NCBI GenBank assembly: GCA_035473395.1
Contig: DATIOF010000193.1
Span: 1 to 9,924, forward strand
Source: AC-32 sp035473395
Lineage (GTDB): Bacteria; Actinomycetota; Thermoleophilia; Gaiellales; Gaiellaceae
Direction: 5' to 3'
DNA length: 9,924 nt
The translations under genes and the position numbers were made by a program. Below the pieces are notes generated by a model. That model saw nothing but the letters and a program-made list of their open reading frames with translations. It was not told where the DNA came from and ran no database searches. Shown here piece after piece: positions 1 through 4,963 of this stretch (position 1 is the first letter of the stretch; each line of letters starts with the position of its first letter).

Positions 1-314
1 TCTGCCACTCGCACACCGCCGACCTCGAGCGGCACACGCTCGACGCTGACGTTCTGGTCGTCGCGGCGGGCGTGCCCGGGTTCGTCTCGCCGGACATGGT
101 CAAGTCGGGCGCGGCGGTCGTGGACGTCGGGATCAACCGCAGCGAGGCGGGCCTCGTCGGCGACGTCGACCCAGGCGCCGCCGCGGTTGCCCATTTCCTC
201 ACGCCCGTTCCGGGCGGTGTCGGCCCGATGACGATCGCGATGGTGCTCGCGAACACCGTGCGAGCCGCGAGGTTCCGTCGCGGGCTCCTTGCGTTCCCTG
301 ACTTACGGCGCTAA
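1..314 (+). CDS. folD: FolD, 3' part: methylenetetrahydrofolate dehydrogenase/cyclohydrolase
   Basis: This is the C-terminal 103 residues of a bifunctional cytoplasmic enzyme that interconverts 5,10-methylene-, 5,10-methenyl- and 10-formyl-tetrahydrofolate using NADP(H). The 5' part lies outside the window; the first complete codon starts at base 3 and the stop is TAA at 312-314. What is left is most of the Rossmann-type nucleotide-binding half. Its family signatures are easy to see in order: CHSHT at the very start, ADVLVVAAGVPGF, VDVGINR, GDVD, and the strongly conserved TPVPGGVGPMTIAMVLANT close to the C-terminus. Full family members are about 280-300 aa, so roughly 180 residues are missing. 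The final residues (RRGLLAFPDLRR) are poorly conserved, as is usual for the family. Nothing suggests a broken gene; the truncation is only the window edge. Identification is secure from these motifs. Confidence 0.95.
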   Translation, partial: CHSHTADLERHTLDADVLVVAAGVPGFVSPDMVKSGAAVVDVGINRSEAGLVGDVDPGAAAVAHFLTPVPGGVGPMTIAMVLANTVRAARFRRGLLAFPDLRR

Positions 315-365
315 GGCGTCGCTTGCGACGCCGACCAAGAGGCACGGCGGCTTTGCCGCCGGGCC
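315..365 (+). terminator. Two tandem GC-rich hairpins directly after folD
   Basis: A perfect inverted repeat begins right after the folD stop: 315-321 pairs with 326-332 around a CTTG loop closed by G-C, a known stable tetraloop type in RNA. Eight bases later, 346-351 (GGCGGC) pairs with 355-360 (GCCGCC) around TTT. This stem extends outward by C345-G361, an A344/G362 mismatch and 341-343 with 363-365. Neither hairpin is followed by a T tract, so this is not a classical intrinsic terminator. High-GC bacteria often use hairpins without U tracts as terminators or 3'-end stabilisers, and a REP-like intergenic repeat is the other possibility. The structures are seen directly; the role is inferred from position. 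Confidence 0.45.
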
Positions 366-391
366 GTCTGCGTTCTGGGTTACGGAGACAC

Positions 392-420
392 TTGCCGAAC
401 AACGAGATAGCGTCTAACGT
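392..420 (+). promoter_or_regulatory. Possible sigma-70-type promoter for the cold-shock gene
   Basis: TTGCCG at 392-397 and TAACGT at 415-420 are separated by 17 bases, fitting a TTGNNN/TANNNT promoter of the primary sigma factor in actinobacteria. Transcription would begin near 427, giving a leader of about 70 nt before the cold-shock start codon, and cold-shock mRNAs often have long leaders. The -35 match is only partial and such matches arise by chance, so confidence is low. Confidence 0.33.
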
Positions 421-444
421 TCCGCCCGCTCCACAGTAGGTCGG

Positions 445-474
445 CGGCTCGGTGCCCGGGCCGTCGTTGTTTGC
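445..474 (+). promoter_or_regulatory. Hairpin plus T-rich stretch in the cold-shock leader
   Basis: Bases 445-452 pair with 456-463 (8 bp, one G-T wobble at 449/459) around a TGC loop. A T-rich run, TCGTTGTTTGC, follows at 464-474. The shape is like an intrinsic terminator but it sits only about 22 nt before the cold-shock start codon, inside the presumed leader. It could be an attenuator, a temperature-responsive leader structure, or the far terminator of folD with the cold-shock promoter squeezed in behind it. The structure is seen; the function is not known. Confidence 0.35.
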
Positions 475-495
475 TGTACGAAGGGAGAAGGTTTC

Positions 496-696
496 TTGCC
501 CAAGGGCACCGTCAAGTGGTTCTCGAACGAGAAGGGCTACGGCTTCATCGAGCGCGAAGGCGGCGAAGACGTGTTCGTCCATTTCTCGGCGATCGCAGGG
601 GACGGCTACAAGTCGCTGACCGAAGGTCAGACGGTCGAGTTCGACGTCGTGCAGGGCGACAAAGGCCTGCAGGCGGCGAACGTCCAGCCTGGCTAG
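496..696 (+). CDS. csp: Cold-shock domain protein (CspA family)
   Basis: A 66-aa single OB-fold nucleic-acid-binding protein of the CspA family. These proteins bind single-stranded RNA and DNA in the cytoplasm, melt mRNA secondary structure and help translation in the cold or during growth. The start MPKGTVKWFSNEKGYGFI is typical of the family. RNP1 is KGYGFI at residues 13-18 and RNP2 is VFVHF at residues 26-30, with W8, F9, F17, F27, H29 and F30 forming the aromatic binding face. The length equals that of most actinobacterial Csps. The start codon is TTG; it is favoured because the family N-terminus begins exactly there and AAGGGAGAAGG (481-491) supplies a good ribosome-binding site. An intrinsic terminator follows, so the gene is probably monocistronic. 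Whether it is really cold-induced cannot be seen; many family members are constitutive. Confidence 0.96.
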   Translation: MPKGTVKWFSNEKGYGFIEREGGEDVFVHFSAIAGDGYKSLTEGQTVEFDVVQGDKGLQAANVQPG

Positions 697-721
697 ACCC
701 TTTCTGGAACCGAACAGTTGG

Positions 722-749
722 CGGGGCTCCGAAAGGGGCCCCGTTTCTT
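722..749 (+). terminator. Intrinsic terminator of the cold-shock gene
   Basis: Bases 722-730 pair with 735-743 in a 9-bp GC-rich stem with one T-G wobble, closed by a GAAA (GNRA-type) tetraloop at 731-734 and followed at once by TTTCTT (744-749). It lies 26 nt after the cold-shock stop codon. This is the clearest Rho-independent terminator in the window and separates the cold-shock unit from the gatCAB cluster. Confidence 0.85.
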
Positions 750-813
750 AACGGGAACCGCTCGCGCGGCGGCCGGAAAACGCTCGTAGCTGGTTTGACA
801 GGATTGGAGTTCG

Positions 814-1095
814 ATGGCGATCTCACGAGACGAGGTGGTGCACGTAGCGCGCCTGGCGCGGCTGGCGCTGACCGAGGAGGAGCTCGACCGCTTCGCCGGG
901 CAGCTCGACGCGATTCTCGAGGCGGTCGGCAAGGTGGCCGAGCTCGACCTCGCGGATGTCGAGCCGACGCTGCACCCGCTCGCGCTCTCGAACGTTTGGG
1001 CCGAGGACGAACCGAGCCCGTCGCTGCCGGTGGAGGACGCGCTGGCCAACGCCCCCGACAGCGAGGACGGCGCCTTCCGCGTGCCGGCCGGGTGA
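814..1095 (+). CDS. gatC: GatC, subunit C of tRNA-dependent amidotransferase
   Basis: A 93-aa small subunit of the GatCAB complex, which converts Glu-tRNA(Gln) to Gln-tRNA(Gln) and/or Asp-tRNA(Asn) to Asn-tRNA(Asn). GatC wraps around the GatA/GatB interface and is needed for stable assembly. Family marks are the N-terminal helix with VVHVARLARLALTEEEL (residues 8-24), the second helix around QLDAILEAVGKVAELD, the conserved DVEPT (about 48-52), and the C-terminal NAPDSEDGAFRVP ending that inserts between the other subunits. Length is normal (about 95-100 aa). ATG at 814 has GGAG at 806-809 as ribosome-binding site, a slightly short 4-nt spacing. It is first in a gatC-gatA-gatB cluster. No convincing promoter was found between the upstream terminator (ending 749) and the start. 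Its stop TGA is overlapped by a GTG (GTGA, 1092-1095) that opens a possible small ORF. Confidence 0.95.
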   Translation: MAISRDEVVHVARLARLALTEEELDRFAGQLDAILEAVGKVAELDLADVEPTLHPLALSNVWAEDEPSPSLPVEDALANAPDSEDGAFRVPAG

Positions 1096-1226
1096 GCGGA
1101 GCCGGCCCGAGCACGATGTCCCACTTCCGGCACAGAGACGTCACAGACACGCGCGTCGCCGACGGCTACGGTGTCTGCAGGGGTCCCGGGGATCCCTTGG
1201 GGGCAGTTGGGAACGAGCGCGCGTGA
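1092..1226 (+). CDS. Possible 44-codon ORF bridging gatC and gatA
   Basis: The gatC-gatA gap of 127 nt can be read as a small ORF of 44 codons. It starts at GTG 1092-1094, which overlaps the gatC stop as GTGA, and ends at TGA 1224-1226, which overlaps the gatA GTG start, again as GTGA. An inner ATG at 1116 would give a 36-residue version beginning MSHFRHRDVTD. The predicted peptide is basic in its middle, has one Cys (residue 29), no membrane segment, and resembles no family I recognise. There is no strong ribosome-binding site, so it would depend on coupling to gatC. Its value may be in carrying ribosomes to gatA, which also lacks a clear Shine-Dalgarno sequence. Against it: GC-rich DNA leaves ORFs open easily, and the region also holds inverted repeats, so it may be untranslated leader. 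Speculative. Confidence 0.3.
   Translation: MSGAGPSTMSHFRHRDVTDTRVADGYGVCRGPGDPLGAVGNERA
1144..1197 (+). other. Inverted repeats in the gatC-gatA gap
   Basis: Two adjacent foldable units lie just before gatA. In the first, CAGACAC (1144-1150) pairs perfectly with GTGTCTG (1171-1177), enclosing a smaller stem, CGTC (1154-1157) with GACG (1161-1164). In the second, 1180-1186 pairs with 1190-1196 (one G-T wobble) around CGG, with A1179-T1197 extending it. No T tract follows. The RNA could fold upstream of gatA and modulate its translation, or the repeats may be chance in GC-rich DNA. No resemblance to a T-box or a known riboswitch was found. Confidence 0.35.
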
Positions 1227-2629
1227 TCGACACGCTGCGACTCACCGCCGAGGAGGCGACCGGGCTCGTCGAGCGCGGCGAGGTCAGCGGCGCCGAGCTG
1301 CACCGCGCCTACCTGGACGCGATCGGCGAGCGCGACCCGGAGCTGCACGCCTACCTCTGCACGGTCGACGAGCCCGAGGGCGAGGGCGTCCCGATCGCGC
1401 TCAAGGACGTGATCTCGACTCGCGGCGTGCCGACGACCGCCGCCTCGAAGATCCTCGAGGGCTACAAGCCGGTCTACGACGCGACCGTCGCCGCTCGCTG
1501 TAAGGCGGCGGGCCTGCCGCTGCTCGGCAAGACGAACCTGGACGAGTTCGCGATGGGCTCGTCGACCGAGAACTCGGCCTACGGGCCGACGCACAATCCG
1601 TGGGACCCGAGCCGTGTTCCAGGCGGCTCCTCGGGCGGCTCGACTGCGGCCGTCGCGGCGGGGCTGGCGCCGTGGGCGCTCGGCTCCGACACGGGCGGCT
1701 CGATCAAGCAGCCCGCGTCGCTCTGCGGAGTGGTCGGCCTGCGCCCGACCTACGGCACCGTCTCGCGCTACGGGATCGTCGCCTTCGCCTCCAGCCTCGA
1801 CCAGGTCGGGCCGATCGCGAAGACCGTGCGCGACTGCGCGCTCCTGCACCGGATCGTGGCCGGCCGCGACCCGCTGGACTCGACCACCGTCGAGCTGCCG
1901 GAGACGATCGAGCTCCCCGAGGCCGAGGATCTCAAGGGCCTGCGTGTCGGCGTTCCGAAGGAGCTGAACGAGGCCGACGGGATCGAGCCCGGCGTCAGCG
2001 AGGCCGTCAACCGCACGATCGAGCTCGCACGCGAGCTCGGCGCCGAGGTGGGGGAGTGCACCCTCCCGCGCTCGGTCGAGTTCGGCCTGCCGTGCTACTA
2101 CCTGATCGCGCCCTCGGAGGCCTCGTCCAACCTGGCGCGCTACGACGGCGTCCGCTACGGGCTGCGGGTCGAGAGCGGTGACATCCGCACGATGTACGAG
2201 CGCACCCGTGACGCCGGTTTCGGGGACGAGCCGAAGCGCCGGATCATGCTCGGCACGTACGCGCTCTCGGCCGGCTACTACGACGCGTACTACGGCCAGG
2301 CGCAGAAGGTTAGGACCGTGATCCGCGACGAGCACGATGCCGCCTTCGAGCAGTTCGACGTGCTCGTCAGCCCGACCTCGCCGACCGTCGCGTTCGAGCT
2401 CGGCGCCCGCACCGCGAACCCGCTCGCGATGTACGCGGCCGACCTGCTCACGATCCCGTCGAACATGGCCGGCCTGCCCGGGCTCTCGATCCCGTGCGGG
2501 CTCTCGGAGGGCCTGCCCGTCGGCTTCCAGCTGATCGGTCGGCAGTTCTCGGAGAACCTGCTCTTCAGCACGGCCCACGCACTCGAGCGGGCGCTCGAGT
2601 TCGACTTCGTCCCGGAGCGGCTGCGCTGA
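1223..2629 (+). CDS. gatA: GatA, amidase subunit of tRNA-dependent amidotransferase
   Basis: A 468-aa catalytic amidase subunit that hydrolyses glutamine (or asparagine) and feeds ammonia through a tunnel to GatB. It belongs to the amidase signature family with a Ser-cisSer-Lys triad. All three residues can be placed: K61 in VPIALKD, cis-S136 in PGGSSGGST and nucleophile S160 in SDTGGSIKQP. The spacings (75 and 24 residues) equal those of the Staphylococcus aureus enzyme (K79, S154, S178). The triad is about 18 residues nearer the N-terminus than there, because the segment between the first helices and VPIALKD is short (AYLCTVDEPEGEG). GTG at 1223 is chosen because the protein then begins with MIDTLRLTAEEATGLV, the usual family start, and no other start codon lies nearby in frame. 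There is no good Shine-Dalgarno sequence (only GGGA at 1209-1212). Longer in-frame readings upstream overlap gatC and are rejected. The stop overlaps the gatB start as CTGA. Confidence 0.95.
   Translation: MIDTLRLTAEEATGLVERGEVSGAELHRAYLDAIGERDPELHAYLCTVDEPEGEGVPIALKDVISTRGVPTTAASKILEGYKPVYDATVAARCKAAGLPLLGKTNLDEFAMGSSTENSAYGPTHNPWDPSRVPGGSSGGSTAAVAAGLAPWALGSDTGGSIKQPASLCGVVGLRPTYGTVSRYGIVAFASSLDQVGPIAKTVRDCALLHRIVAGRDPLDSTTVELPETIELPEAEDLKGLRVGVPKELNEADGIEPGVSEAVNRTIELARELGAEVGECTLPRSVEFGLPCYYLIAPSEASSNLARYDGVRYGLRVESGDIRTMYERTRDAGFGDEPKRRIMLGTYALSAGYYDAYYGQAQKVRTVIRDEHDAAFEQFDVLVSPTSPTVAFELGARTANPLAMYAADLLTIPSNMAGLPGLSIPCGLSEGLPVGFQLIGRQFSENLLFSTAHALERALEFDFVPERLR
2614..2628 (+). promoter_or_regulatory. 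Ribosome-binding site and CTG start of gatB
   Basis: GGAG at 2614-2617 lies 8 nt before CTG at 2626-2628, an ideal spacing. The CTG overlaps the gatA stop as CTGA. In this frame there is no ATG, GTG or TTG between 2494 (deep inside gatA) and a downstream ATG at about codon 21, and that later ATG would remove the conserved WEPVIGLEIHV core. This ribosome-binding site is the main argument for CTG initiation. Confidence 0.6.
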
Positions 2630-4026
2630 GCTGGGAACCCGTCATCGGGCTCGAGATCCACGTCCACCTGAAGACGCGGACGAAGATGTTCTGCCGCTGC
2701 GAGGTCGCCTACTTCGACCCGCCGAACACGCACACGTGCCCGGTCTGCCTCGCACTCCCAGGTGCGCTGCCGGTGCCGAACCGCCAGGCTGTCGAATGGA
2801 CAATCCTGCTCGGCCACGCCCTCGGCTGCCAGATCCCCGACCGGGCGATCTTCCACCGCAAGAACTACTTCTACCCGGACAACCCGAAGGGCTACCAGAT
2901 CTCCCAGTACGACCAGCCGCTCTGCGTGAACGGCAGCTTCGAGGTGCCCGGCCCGGACGGCGACCGCGTGGTCGGGATCGAGCGAGCGCACCTGGAGGAG
3001 GACGCCGCGAAGACGATTCACGTCGGCGGCGTGGAAGGCCGCATCCACGGCGCGGAGCATTCGCTCGTCGACTTCAACCGCTCAGGCACGCCGCTGGTCG
3101 AGATCGTGACCAGGCCCGACATTCGCTCACCCGAGGAGGCGAAGGCGTTCCTCCAGCTGCTCCGGCAGACGATCGTCGAGCTCGGGATCTCGGACGCCGA
3201 GATGGAGAAAGGTTCGTTGCGCTTCGACGTCAACGTGTCGGTGCGGCCGGAAGGCTCGGATGAGCTACGCACGCGAACCGAGCTGAAGAACATGAACTCG
3301 TTCAACTTCGCGGCGAAGGGGATCGAGCGCGAGGTGCGCCGGCAGGCCGAGATCTACGAGTCCGGCGGCCAGGTCGACCAGGAGACCCTGCACTTCGACC
3401 CGGGCAACGAGTCGGCACCGCCGCTGCGCTCGAAGGAGGAAGCGCAGGACTACCGCTACTTCCCGGAGCCCGATCTCGTGCCGCTGGAGCCCGCCGCGGA
3501 GCTGGTCGACCGTTTGCGTGAGGAGTTGCCGGAGCTTCCCTCCGCGCGGGTCCGCCGCCTCGAGACGGAGATCGGCTTCGTGCTCGCCGAGGGGCTCGTG
3601 ACGAGCGGGCGCGACGAGCTCTACTCGCGGACTGCGGGTGACCGGCAAGTCGTCGCGAACGTGCTCATGAATGAGTTTGCTGCAACCGGTCAAGATCCCG
3701 CAGCTGCCGATGGGGCCGCCTTGGCCGAAGCGATTCGTCTCCGCTCGGAAGTGACGCCGGAAACGTTTCGCGAGGCTGTCGCGGCAAGCGTGAGCAATCC
3801 GGCGTCGATCGGGTTGATTCTCGAGAATCGAGCGATCAGCGATCCAAGCGAGCTCGACCCGGTGATCGACCGGATCCTGAGCGCCAACGAGGCGCAGGTG
3901 GCCGACTACCGCGGTGGCAAGGAAGGCCTGCTCGGCTTCTTCGTCGGCCAGGTGATGAAGGAGACCGGCGGCAAGGCGAACCCGAAGATCGTCAACGAAC
4001 GTCTGCGGGAGAAGCTCCGGGCTTGA
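2626..4026 (+). CDS. gatB: GatB, subunit B of tRNA-dependent amidotransferase
   Basis: A 466-aa subunit that binds the misacylated tRNA, phosphorylates the Glu or Asp side chain with ATP and transamidates it with ammonia from GatA. Signatures in order: WEPVIGLEIHVHL (3-15); a zinc-type CxC...CxxC set at C23, C25, C38, C41; PVCLALPGALPVPN (39-52); RKNYFYPDNPKGYQISQ (78-94); HLEEDAAK (122-129); DFNRSGTPLVEIV (149-161); MEKGSLRFDVNVSVRP (193-208); RTELKNMNSF (217-226); RSKEEAQDYRYFPEPDL (268-284). The C-terminal GatB/YqeY-type tRNA-binding domain ends with GLLGFFVGQVMKETGGKANP (434-453). Length is normal. The start is taken as CTG at 2626; the nearest standard start upstream (GTG 2494) would add 44 residues encoded inside gatA with no family match. 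Codons for residues about 346-410 use far more A/T third bases than the rest of the gene. Confidence 0.95.
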   Translation: MSWEPVIGLEIHVHLKTRTKMFCRCEVAYFDPPNTHTCPVCLALPGALPVPNRQAVEWTILLGHALGCQIPDRAIFHRKNYFYPDNPKGYQISQYDQPLCVNGSFEVPGPDGDRVVGIERAHLEEDAAKTIHVGGVEGRIHGAEHSLVDFNRSGTPLVEIVTRPDIRSPEEAKAFLQLLRQTIVELGISDAEMEKGSLRFDVNVSVRPEGSDELRTRTELKNMNSFNFAAKGIEREVRRQAEIYESGGQVDQETLHFDPGNESAPPLRSKEEAQDYRYFPEPDLVPLEPAAELVDRLREELPELPSARVRRLETEIGFVLAEGLVTSGRDELYSRTAGDRQVVANVLMNEFAATGQDPAAADGAALAEAIRLRSEVTPETFREAVAASVSNPASIGLILENRAISDPSELDPVIDRILSANEAQVADYRGGKEGLLGFFVGQVMKETGGKANPKIVNERLREKLRA

Positions 4027-4034
4027 ACAGGGTC

Positions 4035-4040
4035 TAAAGT
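4035..4040 (+). promoter_or_regulatory. Possible -10 box for the M23 peptidase gene
   Basis: TAAAGT at 4035-4040 fits the TANNNT -10 pattern and lies in the 44-nt gap after gatB. Transcription would start near 4047, leaving a short leader that contains the ribosome-binding site AGAAGG (4061-4066). No convincing -35 is seen at the right distance, so it is supported mainly by its position and by the similar boxes before the next two genes. Confidence 0.3.
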
Positions 4041-4070
4041 GTCCCGAGCACCCTTCCGAGAGAAGGTCGT

Positions 4071-4937
4071 ATGGGCACCTGCCGCCTCAGGCTCATCGCG
4101 CTTCCGCTCGTCCTTTTCGCATTGCTCGCCGCGCCGAGCGCCTTTGCGGGCCGCGACGCGGGTCTGGCTGCGCTGCAGGTTGCGCTGCAGTCGCGCGGCC
4201 TCTACCCCGGCGCGATCGACGGGGTCAAGGGGCCAGGCACGACGGCGGCGATCGAGCGCTTCCAGCGTCGCGCGGGCCTGACGGCCGACGGGATTCCCGG
4301 CCCGGCGACCCGCAAGGCGCTCGGACGCTACGGCAAGCACGTCCTCGGCTCGAGGCCGCTGACCCGCGGTGCGAGCGGCTGGGACGTTGCCGCGCTCCAG
4401 TTCCTGTTGGCCTGGCACGGATTCCCCTCCGCCACGATCGACGGCGGGCTCGGCGTGCATACCGAGCGGGCGCTCCGCCGCTTCCAGCGCTGGGCCGGCC
4501 TCGTGCCGGACGGCGTGGCCGGCGCGACGACCTACACGGCCCTGCGACGCGCTCCGGCGAGGTGCTCGCTCGAGCTCGCGTGGCCGGTCGCCGGGCCGAT
4601 CGGCGATCCGTTCGGCCCGCGCGGCAACCGCTTTCACGCCGGCGTCGACATCCTCGCGGACACCGGCACGCCCGTGGGGGCCGCAGCCGCTGGGCGCGTC
4701 ACCTACGCCGGCAGGCTCGCGGGCGGCTGGGGGAATCTGGTCGTGGTCGCGCACGCGGACGGTGTGCGGACGATGTACGCCCACCTGTCCTCGATCGCCG
4801 TCCGGCTCGGCCAGCGAGTCGTCACCGGCGACCGCCTCGGCGCCGTCGGGGCGACCGGCGACGCCACCGGGCCGCATCTGCACTTCGAGGTCCGGCTGCG
4901 TGGCGCGGCGGTCGACCCGCGCCCGGCTCTGCCGTAA
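4071..4937 (+). CDS. Secreted M23 (LytM) peptidase with two peptidoglycan-binding repeats
   Basis: A 288-aa exported protein of probable cell-wall function. A Sec signal peptide covers residues 1-26 (basic start, hydrophobic LIALPLVLFALLAAPSA, AxA site A24-F25-A26). Two PG_binding_1 repeats follow, at about 31-85 and 102-158, each with the LQ...L...G...IDG..G..T..A...FQ...GL..DG..G..T pattern. The M23 zinc metallopeptidase domain fills 168-288. Its metal ligands are present: H189 and D193 in HAGVD, and H271 in HLHFE, with H238 (YAHLS) and H269 as the other catalytic histidines. The domain therefore looks active, probably a D,L-endopeptidase on peptide cross-links; the exact bond is unknown. 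ATG at 4071 is preceded by AGAAGG (4061-4066) and gives the signal peptide its proper start. It sits between gatB and a secreted acylase, and may be read through from gatB as well as from its own weak promoter. Confidence 0.92.
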   Translation: MGTCRLRLIALPLVLFALLAAPSAFAGRDAGLAALQVALQSRGLYPGAIDGVKGPGTTAAIERFQRRAGLTADGIPGPATRKALGRYGKHVLGSRPLTRGASGWDVAALQFLLAWHGFPSATIDGGLGVHTERALRRFQRWAGLVPDGVAGATTYTALRRAPARCSLELAWPVAGPIGDPFGPRGNRFHAGVDILADTGTPVGAAAAGRVTYAGRLAGGWGNLVVVAHADGVRTMYAHLSSIAVRLGQRVVTGDRLGAVGATGDATGPHLHFEVRLRGAAVDPRPALP

Positions 4938-4948
4938 GACCCACCTTG

Positions 4949-4954
4949 TAGGCT
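4949..4954 (+). promoter_or_regulatory. Possible -10 box giving a leaderless acylase mRNA
   Basis: TAGGCT at 4949-4954 fits TANNNT and ends 9 nt before the ATG at 4964. Transcription would begin at or within a few bases of that ATG, so the mRNA would have no Shine-Dalgarno leader. None is seen in TTCCCGG, the bases between. Leaderless genes are common in actinobacteria. No clear -35 is present. Confidence 0.4.
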
Positions 4955-4963
4955 CGTTCCCGG

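Noticed and set aside
795..800. Perfect TTGACA -35 consensus before gatC
   Set aside because: It is only 13 nt from the ATG. A -10 box at 17-nt spacing would fall inside gatC (818-823, CGATCT) and does not match, so it cannot drive full-length gatC.
956..1222. Longer start for gatA inside gatC
   Set aside because: The added residues are out-of-frame gatC sequence with Arg-rich composition; the family N-terminus begins at GTG 1223.
1166..2578. Long open frame (470 codons) on the minus strand
   Set aside because: Antisense shadow of gatA, low complexity (Arg, Val, Ala, Asp), no recognised motif.
2494..2625. GTG start of gatB inside gatA
   Set aside because: It would add 44 residues of Arg/Ala/Pro-rich sequence with no family match; CTG 2626 with GGAG upstream fits better.
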